Of a stretch of 64,000 nucleotides of DNA, positions 10,601-22,330 are shown one piece after another. Made by a program: the position numbers and the translations under genes. Below the pieces are notes generated by a model. It was not told where the DNA came from. It did no database searches and saw only the letters and a list, made by a program, of their open reading frames with translations. The DNA lies in contig BSYO01000013.1 of the NCBI GenBank assembly GCA_033239525.1, positions 10,378,501-10,442,500 on the forward strand, written 5' to 3'. Source of the stretch: Nepenthes gracilis. Taxonomy: Eukaryota > Streptophyta > Magnoliopsida > Caryophyllales > Nepenthaceae. Within the stretch, counting starts at the first letter, position 1. Each line of letters opens with the position of its first letter.

Positions 10601-12336
10601 GTAGGAGAGAGAAGGAGTTGTTCGGATACCTCAGAGTATCCTTATTCCTGATTTTCTTGGTATAAAGTCAAGACATGTATCTTTCACCCATATCTTTTGT
10701 GTAATTTCACATCTGATATATTTTTTTTCGATTTGGACGTTTTAAGTTCGTGTGTATACTTTTAATTAGCTTGTTCATTTTCCTATACATACATGACAAT
10801 CTTACTAGTTGTTTGAGGATTTTATTCTATTTCTATTGATATTTATAAGTTTTGTTATTTTCTAAAAAAATATAATTTTTAAATACTGTATATGTCTATA
10901 TTAGTATGTGCATATGAAAATATGTATGAAACTTGTATAGGTCGTATATTTTCACATGCATGTGCCGAGTTGTTATCACTACATTTAAATTTAGATATTA
11001 GATATTTTGGCCAACTCCAAACGATGAGATATTTATTATTGAAAATCTCTTTCCGCCAATAAAAAAGGCTTGGACATAGTGACCATTTCCATTTAGATAT
11101 TTGATTAAGCCTTATAATATATTCAGACGTCCTAATCTATTTGATGACTTGAGAAATTGTACCTAAAGTCAGAGATGGTAAACTATAATGAGTAACTTTA
11201 CCTGTGAAAGATAAAGTATATAAGTGGCCTAATATACTAGTCTTACCTGTATTTGATTTGGCATAAGTTTACCAAGTTAGAAGTAACCTTTTTCTCAAAT
11301 CAATTTTTAAATAATTAAAATTTAGATTTGGTGCATGTTTTGTATTTCTGTATAGATTTGGATATGTTGACCTAGATTTGAGATTTATCGGTTTTACCTA
11401 CAGATGGGTTTTAGTATATCTCATACATTTATTTTAAATATATATTTTTTTAATTTGAATATTTGGACTATTTATTGCGATACTGTTTTGACTTCTGTGC
11501 ACTTGATTAGATCAACTAGTTATTAGATTTTGTCCCTAATCACGGGATGATTAGGCCTTAGATTTGGACTTGAATTAGACTTTGAATTGGACATCTACTT
11601 ATTGAAATCGGTCCAAATCACTTTTGTTATATATATATGTGTGTGTGTATATGTATGTGTGTTCCGATGGGATGTTTTTTGAATTGGATATTTGTTTGGA
11701 TTTGATATTTGATTTGATTTTGAGACTACCATTAAATTTGAATATTGGATTTTGTTTTGAATTTAATGATTGAATTTTTGTATCGGTCATTTGAATTTAT
11801 ATCTATTTTCTAATTTGGTACTTATTTCTTGACCCTTCCTTTGATTTATTTGACCTGTTTGTTCATATATGATACTTGTTGAGTTTTAAACTCATATTTT
11901 ATATTTTATCCATTTATAGTAGAAAGCTCAAATATATTACAGGAGTATGGATGTCATCTATCAACTATCCATTCGATTTAGTGAGTTTTAACTCTATTAT
12001 GGTTTAAATTAATATTTGATTTCATTGGATATTGGAGTTAGACGGGTATAGACCCACAATTATATTTTAGAAATAATTAGGATATTATGTTATATTCTAA
12101 CCATGATTATAGTTGAATTGTTACCTCTCTTACGATAATTGTAGAGTAGGTCGTATTTATATTATCTCAGACAATTATCCGATAAGGTCCTGTATGGGTT
12201 TTGATTTGTCGGGTCATGTATATTTAATTTGTCATACCCGGATTTTGAGACTTTTTGTTATTTATTGAATTTATTTAAAATTTTAAATTTTAAAAATAAT
12301 AATTAATTATATTTGTTAAATTTCGAGTTATGACAA

Positions 12337-12636
12337 AGAATATTAAATTGCTATCTTTAATGGCCCCTCAACAAAATTGGAAGATTTACCAACTTGATGT
12401 TTCTGTTTTTTATAATGGAGTACTTGAAGATAAGATTTATGTGAAATGACATTTTAGGTATGTCAAAGTTGGGCATTAAGACAAGGTTAGAAGTTGTAGA
12501 GAGCTGTCTATGGATCAACGCAATGAAACATATACATGGAATGTTAGAATTAACAAGTATTTTCATGATAATAATTTTAAAAAATATTCATAGGTACATG
12601 CATTACAAATTAAAAATTATGAAAATGGGATATATC
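12337..12636 (+). pseudogene. Copia-2 pol fragment: RT palm entry
   Basis: NIKLLSLMAPQQNWKIYQLD at 12341-12400 is the Copia RT motif leading to the first catalytic aspartate, followed by VSVFYNGVLEDKIYVK with a one-residue loss. Downstream it is frameshifted and has stops. It ends where an LTR (12637) begins. Confidence 0.82.
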
Positions 12637-13404
12637 TGTTAGATTTGGTCACTTCCTTATGAGTGTCTTGATAAACGGACGATAATCAGAAGATTGCACA
12701 AGTTTGTGCGAGAATCGGAGTATTCGCACGCACTTCGCGTGCATGGTGAATGGCCAAGGGGAGACTAGATCGATGATGAGATCGAGAGGTGACCAAATCA
12801 GTGTCGGGGCCGAAGGGTGACTAGTCATACTACCTAGTCCAATAAGCGACCGGACTGCTGAGTTTGAAAGAAGGCTAGACCGTAGATGTTGAAGGATGAT
12901 CGGCTACTGGTCTCAATGGCCCATAATGTAAATGCACTGGAAATGCGTTTTAGGGTTTTAATAGTGCAGGAAATATGTTTTGGGCTCAACATCATTATAA
13001 AGCACACGAAAAGCTTTAGAGTTTGTGTGGGAAAGGGAGACTTTCACAAATACTTGTAAAATAATAGAGCAGAGAACGCTGCCAATGAGAGGAAAATGAG
13101 AGAAGCAAAAGAGATAAAAGTGAGGACATTTTTCTTACTCTGGAGATTATTTTTCTTACTCTGTCTCGGGTCGGTTATTGTTACTCTATTTTGAAGGTTT
13201 ATACAACCGATTTTACATAGTGAAGATTTTTTAGAATTTATCCTATGATTTTTTTCCTTAGTTAAAAAAAATTTTTTACATTAAAAATCATTATGTATTG
13301 TTGTGTTTTTTGTGCCCACAATTTTGGTGGCTAACTGTTGACAGGGGGTTCAAATTTGTTTCATTGTGCCGTATTGTATGAAACCGGGTTAGGAAACCCC
13401 AACA
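12637..13404 (+). repeat. LTR family 3, short copy inside Copia-2
   Basis: Starts TGTTAGATTTGGTCACT and ends AAACCCCAACA. It matches the LTRs at 14266 and 16247 best in its right half (TTTCTTACTCTG, CCGATTTTACATAGTGAAGA, TTTTTTCCTTAGTTAAAAA). At 768 bases it is about 300 shorter than the other two. The left half, with its own GGCCGAAGG/CGACCGG text, is diverged. It falls between RT fragments; a clean duplication was not found. Confidence 0.7.
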
Positions 13405-14265
13405 ATGTTGATTGTGAGTCTTTACATAAATGACTTGATCTTTATGGAAAATTAGTGTTCCTTATTCAGAGAGTGCAAGAGAAACATGGTTAAGGTGTTT
13501 GAAATGGCTATAAATGACTTCATGCCTCATTTCCTTTGCATTGAAGTTGTTCAAAGTGGAGCCCTAATTTTGGTTCTCAAAATTTCTATGTAAAAAAGGT
13601 TTTCAAAAAGTTCTGAATTGAAGTCTGCAATCTAATTAACACCATCTATATACACTGGTCTGGAACTAAGAAGAATACTAGTGTTGATGATGTTAATCCA
13701 ACTTGCTTCAGAAGTCTTGCTGGAAGTCTTCAGCATCTTACTAGTATGAGGCCTCGAATGCTCTATGGATTTGGGTTGATTAATAGGTATATAAAAACTC
13801 CAGATCAATCACATTTTTTTTTGCAGAAAAATGAATTATCCATTACTTAAAAGGAAATCTCCAGATGGTTTGTTTTATTCATAATCTAGCGTATGATCTT
13901 ACTAGTTATACCAATAGTGATTAAGGTAGAGACTTAGATGAAAGGAAGAGTATAACCAATTTTGCTTTCTTTATTGGAAATTCGGCATTTACTTGGCATT
14001 GTCGGAAGCAAATGATCATTACTTTATTAATTTGTAAAGTTGAATATATGGCAGCCATGAAATTTCTACAAAGACCTATATTAATAACTATACTACAATA
14101 GTGTTAACAAAGAATCGAATATCCCATGAAATGAATAAGAATATTAATTATTGTTATCATTTTAATCAAGAGCAAAGTGAAGCACAAAAAAGTGGAATTG
14201 ACTTGTTGCAAATTCTATGGTAATGTTGTTAAAATTTTTAAAGCTTGATGTGTTCAAGAAAATAA
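13405..14265 (+). pseudogene. Copia-2 pol fragment: RT YxDD region to RNase H end
   Basis: MLIVSLYINDLIFM at 13405-13446 is the Copia catalytic box, with YVDD changed to YIND. FEMAINDFMPHFLCIEVVQ follows, then broken pieces of the connection. RNase H C-terminal pieces at 14030-14230 include KVEYMAAMK, TIVLTKNRISHEMN and YCYHFNQEQ. Stops are frequent. The frame ends just before the LTR at 14266, as pol does before a 3' LTR, so that LTR may be Copia-2's own. Confidence 0.78.
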
Positions 14266-15331
14266 TGTTTGGTTTGATCACTCTCTTGTGAGTAACTCAA
14301 CAAATAGAATGCCAAGCACACGTGGCAAATGACCAAAACAACAACAGGAGTGCTGAAAATTTGGCCGAGGCAGAGGGTGAAATTGGCAGGGCCACTGCCA
14401 ATTAGGTTGCAAGAGGACGATCAGTCAGGCGGTCAGGCAGTAAGAAGTCGGCCAAGGAGGCCGGGCAGCTGAGAGAAGAAGTCGGCCAGGGAGGTCGGGT
14501 GGCTGAACTAAAATGAGGCTGGCCAGTGAGGCCAACCGAAAAGGCCGACCAAGGGTGCTAATGCAAAAGAGCAACTAGGCAATGCTAATTTTGAGTAATT
14601 GACCTAAGCGGAACTGGTAGATGACTTTACGGAGTAGGCACCAAACTCGAAAAGTATGTGGCAAGCTTTATAGAGTAGACAGTTGATTTTTCAGAGTCGA
14701 TAACTGAATTTACAGAGCATGCGCTATTTGTGCAGAGTATATGTAATTTATGGAAAAGTATAAGAACTAGTGAAAGCGCAGAAGACGATAAAGGTGGCAT
14801 GACAAATCATCTGCAAGATTAGGCCAGGTGAGTAAATTAGATTTGATACGGCGTCATTATAAAGCGCACTAGGCACTTCAGAAGAAGGCGTGGTAAACCG
14901 TATGTGGAACCAAGGGTGGAACAGAGCAGACAAGTGCGGAAGGGAGCCCTCGCTGTTCACTGTTCGCCATTCACTGCCACACCTATAAAATCAGCGAGCA
15001 AAGAGTACCATCAGTGAGAGAAATGAGAGAAGAAAAATAGAAAAAAAAGAGCGAATGAGGGTTTATCTTACTCTAGAGATTGTTTCTTCTGTTCAGTCTC
15101 AGATGGATTATTGGTATTCTATCTCGAAAATTTTTATAATCAATTTTACATAGTAATTTTTTTAAAATTTGTCCAATAATTTTTTTCTTAATTGAAAAAT
15201 ATTTTTTATGTTAAAAAATATTGTGCATTTCTATGTTCATTGTACTCACATTCTTAGTGGATGATAGTTGACGGAAAGGTTTAGATTTTTATGTTTTGCA
15301 AGATCAGGGTGTTCTGAGTGGAATCCCAACA
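14266..15331 (+). repeat. LTR family 3, left LTR
   Basis: 1066 bases from TGTTTGGTTTGATCACT to GGAATCCCAACA. Shares with the right LTR the GAGTAACTCAACAAATAGAA start, the GGCCGAGG-rich part, ATTATAAAGCGCA and the pyrimidine-rich right end. Divergence is obvious by eye. Confidence 0.8.
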
Positions 15332-15333
15332 AG

Positions 15334-15345
15334 TGGTATCAGAAC
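15334..15345 (+). other. Primer binding site of the family 3 element
   Basis: TGGTATCAGAAC two bases after the left LTR end. One change from the initiator methionine tRNA site TGGTATCAGAGC. Confidence 0.8.
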
Positions 15346-15449
15346 GAGGTTGTAAACCTTTGATTTGATTGGCATCATTGTCAAAAAGCTTAACATTTAG
15401 TGTAAAATAGTTTAAAGGGTAAAATAATTTCATCCTTTGGCAAAAAACG

Positions 15450-16190
15450 GTGAGGAATATTTTGACTCATGAAGAAACGGTAAAAGCACTTTGGATGAGA
15501 AGGATGGCGGAGGCAAGTGTTAGGAGAATCGGGATCATGACGATGATCAGGCTACTATCGCTCTCTACGGAGACCTCCTGGATGTTTACATGGGGAAAAT
15601 ACAGAGCCTACCAAGTTAGGAGACGAGTTGGGTGATGAACAGTGGTTCCTCACACCATGTGACACCGAGAAAGTCCCACTTCATGAGCTATATGCCCGAA
15701 GACTTTGGAGTATTGAAGATGGATAACGGTGACTCGTTGAGGGTTGTTGGCATCGAAAATGGTTGCTTGCGAACAAATAACGGAAAGAGACTCATGTTGA
15801 AGGGCGTGAGACATGCCCCGGACTTGAGGTTGAATGTGATTTCAATCAAGAAACTCGATGATGAAGGCTTCTAAATGGCATTTAGAAATGGCTAGTGAAA
15901 ACTCACCAAAGACGCCTCAATTGTGGCAAGAGGAAGCAAGAGACCAAGTCGGTACCTGATGAAGACTTGAGTTGCTAAGGATGATGCCAAGATGACCAAC
16001 GGGGCATTGGTCAAGGTGACAGGAGAAGGTGGCCGAGGTAGAGTGTAAGGTAGAATGATTCAACTGCAAAGGAGAAGCCAAAGGGGAGCACAACTACTCC
16101 AAATTTGGTGGAGCGGAAAAATGTATCATTTAGGCTTGTGGAGGTCGACACTGAGATCCCTGTTGAGGGAAAGTTGCTGAAAGGCAAGTG
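15450..16190 (+). pseudogene. Gag-protease remnant of the family 3 Copia
   Basis: Two open stretches, 15450-15635 and 15632-15874, sit in different frames. The second contains the Copia protease box as WVMNSGSSHHVTP, where the catalytic aspartate of the usual DSG is asparagine. KMDNGDSLRVVGIENGCLRT and LKGVRHAPDLRLNVISIKKL follow and match the GAG-pre-integrase region of TNT1-like elements. After 15874 the match continues broken (KLTKDASIVARGSKR) to about 15960. From there to 16246 I recognise nothing beyond a short stretch that may be linker. Confidence 0.75.
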
Positions 16191-16246
16191 ATGACGATCG
16201 CTAGGTAAAGATGAAGGTTCGCCCCACAAAATCGTGAGGAAAAGTT

Positions 16247-17296
16247 TGTTAGGTTTAGTCACTCCATTGTGAATAACTCAACAAATAGAAAGTAATCAAA
16301 AGATCACATAAGAGCTTGTGTAAAGTTCAGAGTGTTTGCGCGCGCTACAAATGATCAAAAGAATAGCAAGAGTGCTGCAAATTTGGCCGAGGCCGAAGGC
16401 GAAGCAGGCAAGGTCGCTGCCAACTAGGCTATAAGAGGATGGCCGACTGGGCGACTGGGCAACAAGAAGTCGACTAGGGAGGCCAAGCGGCTGAGAGAAA
16501 AAGCTGGCCGGCAGCTAAGATGAGGCCGGCTGGTGAGGTCGGCCAAGGGCGCTAATGCAAAGGGGTGACCAAGTAACACCAATTCAGAGGAGTTGACCTA
16601 GCGGAGCTGATAGATGACTTTGCATAATAAGCACCAAACTTTAATGAGTAGGTGACAGGTTTTACAGAGTAGGCAGTTAGCTTTTCAAAGTCAATAACTG
16701 ACTTTGCAGAGCATGCGCTGTTCATGAGAATGCGCGGGAACTAGTAAAAGCGCAGAAGACGACAAAGGTGGCGTGATAGATTATCTGTAAGATCAAGCTA
16801 GGTGAGCAGATGGGATTTGGATGCGACATCATTATAAAGCGCATCAAGTGCTTCAAAAGAAAGTGTTGTGAACTGTGTGTGGAACGGAGCAGACAAGTGC
16901 GGAAAAGAGTTCTCATTGTTCACCGTTCGCAGTTCACTACCACACTTATAAAATCAGTGAGTAGAGAGTACCACCAGTGAGAGAAAATAGATAACAAAAA
17001 TAGAGAAAAAAAGAGGAAAGGAGGGTTTTCCTTACTCTATATATTGTTTTTCTTATTCTGTCTCAAATGGGCTGTTGGTATTCTGTTCCGAGGGTTTTCG
17101 TAACCGATTTTATATAGTAAAATTTTTTAGAATTTATCATGTGATTTTTTTCTTAGTTAAAAAGAATTTTTCACTTTAAAAATCGTTCTATATCCCTATA
17201 TTCATTATGCTCACATTCTTAGTGGCTAATAGTTGACAAGGGGTTTAGATTTTTCTGCTACGCTAGATCAAAATGTATCCGGGTAGAACCCCAACA
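16247..17296 (+). repeat. LTR family 3, right LTR
   Basis: 1050 bases from TGTTAGGTTTAGTCACT to GAACCCCAACA; matches 14266-15331 along its length, including the GAGCATGCGCTGTTCA and ACCACACTTATAAAATCAG blocks. Confidence 0.8.
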
Positions 17297-17519
17297 GTTG
17301 AAGATGATGTTTAGAATAAAGTCTCTGGATTAAATTTGGTTTGAGTTGGATGTTTGATAGTAAACCAAATTTAATTAGGTATATTGTCAGCATTGTGTGA
17401 ATGTATTTTTATTAAAGAAGGATGATGAGTACCTGGGTAGTTTAATAACTTAGGAAGTGCAATTGTTCAAGTGAATGTGTCCAAGTTTAACAAGCTTTGA
17501 ATTAGTATGTGTATGGGGT
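17297..17519. other. Spacer without recognised gene
   Basis: 223 bases between the family 3 element and Gypsy-0. I see no gene or repeat end in it apart from the GGGGT target duplication at 17515-17519. Confidence 0.5.
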
Positions 17520-17935
17520 TGTTGCAGGCCTGTCCACTGGAGAGCCAGCCTAGCTTTCGGCCCACCCCACGAACCCGTTTGACCTCACGGGGAGTTTCGT
17601 CGCAATAGCCGATCCACCCGTGCACTTGGGAAATACCACGATTTCATCTGACATTAGGCTATTACTTATTGTTGTTTTTTTTGTTATTGTTGTTAATTCT
17701 CTTATTACTGGTGGGCTCGTTTCCACTTAATTTCCTTATTTTGTTATTAGGCTGACAGTATGTGAATGAGAAGAAATGACCATTGATGGCTGAACAGATT
17801 ACAACTAACTTCTCTCTCTCGTTTGCTCTATGCTCTCCTTTTCTCTTCTCTGTTGTCAGAATTTTCCCTTCCCTTCGTTTGCAGACCTCCCTTCTTCCAC
17901 TCAACTCCTCTCTCGATCTGTTGTTGCCTGCAACA
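17520..17935 (+). repeat. Gypsy-0 5' LTR
   Basis: Starts TGTTGCAGGCCTGTCC and ends GTTGCCTGCAACA. Includes CCAGCCTAGCTTTCGGCCCA and the pyrimidine-rich CTTCTCTCTCTCGTTTGCTC, both shared with the 3' LTR. Confidence 0.95.
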
Positions 17936-17954
17936 AAGGTGCTTTCATTGAGAC
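17936..17954 (+). other. Gypsy-0 primer binding site region
   Basis: AAGGTGCTTTCATTGAGAC directly follows the LTR. GGTGCTTTCATTGAGA is the usual sequence at this spot in plant chromoviruses of this kind. It differs from the methionine site used by the other elements here. Confidence 0.7.
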
Positions 17955-18014
17955 TGATGGCCGAGGGCATTCTGACTCGCTCAAAGGCGCTCAAAGCATG
18001 GTAAAAGAGGTGAA

Positions 18015-18045
18015 GCATTCATTCTTTTTTTTTTTTTTGGTAAGT
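18015..18045 (-). mobile_element. Tiny poly(T)-containing insert flanked by a 22-base direct repeat
   Basis: A perfect 22-base repeat (starts AAAGCATGGT, ends AGAGGTGAA) lies at 17993-18014 and 18046-18067. Between them are 31 bases with T14 (18025-18038). On the minus strand this reads as a short unique piece, an A run and a flanking duplication, the form left by target-primed insertion of a severely truncated retroposon. Replication slippage is the alternative. Confidence 0.5.
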
Positions 18046-18050
18046 AAAGC

Positions 18051-19110
18051 ATGGTAAAAGAGGTGAAAAATGGTGTGTCATATAAGAGAACCCCCTTGGG
18101 ATTTCAACAACACTCAAAGGAAATCGCGACGCATAAGGCTGATACAAAACACATCAAGCAATCTATTGTAGAGATTAATCTTACCCTAGCTCGGATGGAG
18201 CGATTTACCATGGCATCGATGCTTCCTCCGCTACTTCCCACGCCGATAGTAAGTTCTTCCTCATTCTCAATGCCGACTATGTCCTTTTCCCAACCTTTGC
18301 CAGTCTCATTATCAACCACTGTTGAAAACCCTAACGAGCTCCAATCACGCTTACCTAAGCTCAAGATTCCTTTCTTTTCGGGGATAATGTAACTGGCTAG
18401 CTGTTCCAAATCGATCGGTTCTTCCTATACCATCGTACTCCTCCAGAGCAGAAGCTTACTGTCGCCGCCTTCTATATGTCAAGAGCGGCGTTACAATGGT
18501 TCCAATGGATGCATGCCACCTGAGAGCTTTTCGTTCATGATTTGGAGCTTCACTTTGGACCTTCTTCCTTCGTAAACTATGAGGCGGTGCTATATAAACT
18601 CAAACAAGCCACCACAGTGGCCGTATACATGGCCAAGTTTGAGTCTCTGTCCACTCGAACCCCGAGGCTCACTGCCACTAACCTCTTGAATTGCTTCATC
18701 TTTGACTTATGAGATGATATCCGGTGCAAGCTCCTTCTACTCAAACCCTTATCACTACATGAGGCCATTGAAATGGCTAAATTGATGGAAGAAAAGCTAG
18801 AGGCCACTCGCAACACCACACAACGACCTCCTCCAGCAGCCTAATCCCTCAATGCTCCTAGGCCATCAGGAATGAAGGCTCCACTCTATTTGAATCAGGT
18901 TCCAAAATTTCCCATTAAGAAACTTATCTCCACTGAAATGGCTGCCCGACGAGAACGGGGCTTGTGTTTCAATTGTGATGAACGGTTTATCCCAGGACAC
19001 CGGTGTAAACCACTTCAATTTTTGTGTATGCTGGTTGAGGATGAAGACACTGAACCATCAGAGACAGTTATGTCTGAAGAAGAGAACGCACAGTCACCAT
19101 TATCAAAAGA
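18051..19110 (+). pseudogene. Gypsy-0 gag
   Basis: Structural protein. Open stretch 18051-18392 ends LPKLKIPFFSG. The next segment (about 18400-18840, another frame) reads TVAAFYMSRAALQWFQWMHA and FVNYEAVLYKLKQATTVAVY, the retrotransposon gag core, with stops after FIFDL and RPPPAA. The zinc knuckle lies at about 18966-19008 (CFNCDERFIPGHRC, CCHC spacing C-X2-C-X7-H-X1-C, unlike the retroviral form but usual in this lineage). At least one frameshift and two stops separate the parts. Confidence 0.85.
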
Positions 19111-19755
19111 ATTGTCCCCAGGACAAGATAATGTTCCATCCATATCCTTCCATGCCTTAGAAGGCCATCAGGCTCCCATGACTCTGCGATTTACAGGAAC
19201 CATTTCAGGCCAATCAGTGACTGTGCTGATAGACAGTGGTTCTACACACAACTTCCTGCAGTCTCGTCTAGTCAGGTATCTCGACCTTAAAGTTACTGTG
19301 GGAAACGAAGACTCCCTACACTGTGAAGGAGTGTGTACTAAGGTTCCACTCACCTTAGGATCCTCCTAATTCTCGATAGACCCTTATTTGCTTCCAATCT
19401 ATGGAGCAGATTTGGCTTTGGGAGTCCAGTGGTTAGCCTCTTTGGGACCAATATTGTTTGATTATAAATCCATGTGGATGAATTTCAAGTATGCCTAGAC
19501 AGAACATACCCTCCATAGAGTACCCAGTGCTGCTATTTCCACCATGACCATGAGTCAGTTGCGGCGCAGTGAATTGACTAATTCGGTCACCTCCTACTTT
19601 CAATTGATAGTCACTCCACTCATCGAAGACTCTCCAGCCATAGAGTCCTCTGCCTCAATGCAGTTTGCTCACATTATTGACCCTCAGATTTCTACTGCTC
19701 CGCGATCCATCTTACAGACATTCCAAGATGTCTTTGCTGTGTCTCACGGGATGCC
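19111..19755 (+). pseudogene. Gypsy-0 protease
   Basis: Aspartic protease that matures the polyprotein. In the 18872-19369 frame, LRFTGTISGQSVTVLIDSGS (from about 19180) is followed by THNFLQS; the catalytic DSG is intact. A stop at 19367 cuts the domain. The remainder reads on past it (PIYGADLALGVQWLASLGP, the family's flap-side LG-WL motif) with a further stop near 19497, then leads to the RT via the open stretch 19544-19831. Confidence 0.85.
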
Positions 19756-20410
19756 TCCTCGGTGCCATACTTACCACAAGATTCCTCTACAGCCTCACGC
19801 AGCACCGGTCAATGTCAAACCATATCGCTAGTCACATTTCCATAAGGGTGTAATGGAAACCTTAATCAAGGAAATGCTAGCTGAAGGTATAATCAGACCC
19901 AGCACGAGTCCATTCTCATCGCTTGTCCTCCTAGTGAAAAAAAAGGATGGCAGTTGGAGATTTTGTGTGGATTATCTCACCTTGAATACAATTACCATCA
20001 AAGATAGATTTCCGATTCCAACCATGGATGAACTACTGGACAAATTGAGCGGTGCCACTATATTCTCCAAATTGGATTTACGTGCAGGATATCATCAGCT
20101 TCGGGTGCATCCGGAGGATGTGCAAAAGACTGCATTCTGGACGCATGAGGGGCACCACGAATTCCTAGTCATGCCCTTTGGATTGTCGAATGCGCCTTCT
20201 TCGTTTCAAGCCGAGATGAACAATATCTTCCGCCACGTCCTCTGCAAGTTTGTGCCTGTATTTTTGGCGTTATTTCAGTTTATAGCCCCTCCTAGGAAGC
20301 ACATCTCCGTCACATCACTCGGGTGCTCCAAATCATGCACACGCACACCTTCTATGCCAAGCACACTAAGTGTGAATTTGGATAGACCTCTCTCACATAT
20401 TTAGGCCACA
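19756..20410 (+). pseudogene. Gypsy-0 reverse transcriptase
   Basis: Open stretch 19853-20404 opens with the RT fingers: [35 protein letters not shown], then [12 protein letters not shown] with the first catalytic aspartate and [14 protein letters not shown]. At about 20260 the YxDD/FxDD box that should follow HVLCKFV is replaced (FLALFQF): a small frameshift and substitutions removed both aspartates, and the frame is lost from there. The enzyme cannot be active. Confidence 0.9.
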
Positions 20411-21030
20411 TTGCTGCAGCCCAATGGGTGGCTATGGATCCAGCAAAAATTGAATCCGTGCGAAATTGGCCCCTTCGGTCAACTGCAAATAGCTACGGGG
20501 TTTTCTGGGATTAGCGGGATACTACCGACATTTTGTGACGCGATACGCCCAGATTGCTGCTCCGCTTACTCAATTACTGAGAAAAGAGGCATTCATTTGG
20601 GGAGACGAAGCTACATCTGCCTTTGAGTCCCTTAAAACTACACTTAGCTCCACCCCCATCCTGGCTTTACCAAATTTTTCCCAGCCCTTCATAGTGCAAA
20701 CAGATGCTTTGGGTAATGGTGTGGGCGCTGTCTAGGTGCAAGCAGGTCAGCCCCTGGGTTTCTTCAGCCGTCAACTCTGTCCAAAGCTGTAGACTTCCTC
20801 TACATATGTCCGTGAGCTTTATGCAATCACAGAAGTGGTCAAGAAGTGGCGCCAATATCTCGTGGGAGCCAAGTTTGTTATCCAGACGGATCATCAGCCC
20901 CTTCGGGCCTTGATGACATAGACAGTACATACTCCGGAGCAACAAAAATGGATAACCAAATTAATCGGATATGATTTTGATATAGTGTACCACCCAAGAA
21001 AGGAGAATGGGCCGGCGGATGCCTTGTCTA
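20411..21030 (+). pseudogene. Gypsy-0 RNase H
   Basis: Continues in broken frames. The open stretch 20535-20735 holds the connection (TRYAQIAAPLTQLLRKEAFI) and the first RNase H aspartate in FIVQTDALGNGVGAV. A stop follows at 20733. Later pieces include QTDHQPLRAL and [14 protein letters not shown], the last carrying the C-terminal aspartate of the Gypsy RNase H, before a stop. Confidence 0.85.
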
Positions 21031-22330
21031 GATAGCAGGAAGGAAAATGGTATGCGCTGCAAATGGTGTCGAGACCCATAATAGCACTGTTGGCAGCTCT
21101 TCGAGAATACTACTAGCGACAGCCTTCCACAACTACTATGATCAAATCCATCCTCGACTGCCGGGAAGAATTCGACCACTATACTGTTCGGGATGGACTA
21201 GTATTCTTTAAAAATCGCCTCTTCATTCTCCCTAAGTCAGCTCTACAAGAATTAATTATGCAAGAGTATCACAACTCTTCGGTGGGGGGACATGCCGGCA
21301 TGCAGTGCACATTGGCAAGGATTTCAGCTTCTTGTTAGTGGCCAGGACTGCGGGATGACGTCCGCCGATTTGTCTCTACTTGTGCAACTTGCCAGCAAGT
21401 CAAGACCATCAACACACCACCGAGCGGACTGCTCCAGCCTCTCCCTATCCCTTGTTTAATATGGGAGTCTATCTCCATGGATTTTATCATGCATCTTCCG
21501 GCATCCAAAGGACACACTATGATTTTGGTGGTCATCGATTTCTTGTCCAAGTATGCGCACTTTTCTTCCATGAGCTGTCCCTTTACCACTGTAGACCTCG
21601 CTGCAATGTTTGTTACTGATATTTGCCATCTTCATGGGTTTTCGAAAGATATCGTCTCTAACCGTGATCCTATCTTTATGATTACCTTTTGGCAAGAGTT
21701 ATTCAGGCTACAAGGAACATCTTTCTTGACCAGTAGCGTCTACCACCCTCAGACGGATGGTCAAACGGAAGTGATAAATCGATGCTTAGAAGATTATCTC
21801 CGCAGCTTCGCAGCTGACTACCCGGCTACTTGGGGGTAGTTCCTTCGTTGGGCTGAATGGCATTACAATACCGCATGGCATTCAGCCATTAAAATGACGC
21901 CTTTTGAAGTAGTTTATGGCTGGCCACCACCCAACCTTCAGGATTATACACAGGGCACTTCGCCAATAGCTACGGTGGATGACATCCTCTCCGACAGATC
22001 CACTGTCCTCGCTGCCCTTAAGGCCAACCTACAACGGGCCCAATTGCGAATGAAAAATCAGGCAGATGCACATCGCACAGATCGAGAGTTTCAGCCGACG
22101 ATTGGGTCTTCGTAAAACTGCAACCTTATTGCCAGACCACCGCAACTCGTCGCCAATCCAACAAGTTAGCGAAACGCTACTATGGGCCTTTCCGGATATT
22201 GGAACGTGTGGGCTCCGTGGCCTACCGCTGCAATTGCCCACCTCTACCAGAATTCACAACATATTTCACATATCGCTCCTCAAGAAATGTCAAGGCAATC
22301 CTGCCGCCCACCGTGTGGAACTACCGGCCG
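21031..22330 (+). pseudogene. Gypsy-0 integrase
   Basis: HHCC zinc domain at about 21240-21400 (HNSSVGGHAGMQ, then CATCQQVK) with one stop between. The DDE core runs in 21477-21839: the first aspartate in SMDFIMHLPASKGH, the second in VSNRDPIFMITFW, the glutamate in DGQTEVINRCLEDYLRSF. A stop at 21837 is followed by 21894-22115 (MTPFEVVYGWPPP). Then a frame change: KLAKRYYGPFRILERVGSVA lies near 22160-22225, the usual C-terminal fold of plant Gypsy integrase. Confidence 0.9.

Larger units (their letters stand above)
7693..12336 (+). mobile_element. Forward Gypsy LTR (related to family 1), probably solo, carrying a LINE
   Basis: The left end TATAATATATTGAA is the reverse complement of the Gypsy-2 LTR end with small changes. 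The next ~150 bases also follow that LTR (AATATTTAAATTAGTTGGGC, then a GC-richer block). The purine tracts at 7860-8084 and 10376-10600 correspond to the pyrimidine tracts of the minus-strand copies, and the tail (TTGAGTTTTAAACTCA at about 11879) to their GAGCCAAAACTCAA block. Without the LINE it is about 2.45 kb, the family size. It divides Copia-2 RT. Possible duplication GATAA (7688-7692) versus GACAA near 12331; the right end is uncertain. Confidence 0.65.
14266..17296 (+). mobile_element. Internally deleted Copia-type element (LTR family 3)
   Basis: Two LTRs of about 1.05 kb bracket only 915 bases. The primer site TGGTATCAGAAC follows the left LTR. The interior keeps part of gag and protease and then jumps to the right LTR, so it lacks integrase, RT and RNase H and depends on a partner. 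The sequences beside the element (AATAA before, GTTGA after) do not match. With Copia-2 pol ending exactly at 14266, this could be three LTRs sharing two interiors through recombination and not a simple insertion. Confidence 0.75.

Noticed and set aside
17662..18018. 118-codon minus-strand frame over the Gypsy-0 5' LTR (also at 22681-22962)
   Set aside because: Both copies are antisense to LTR sequence and exist only because the LTR is repeated.
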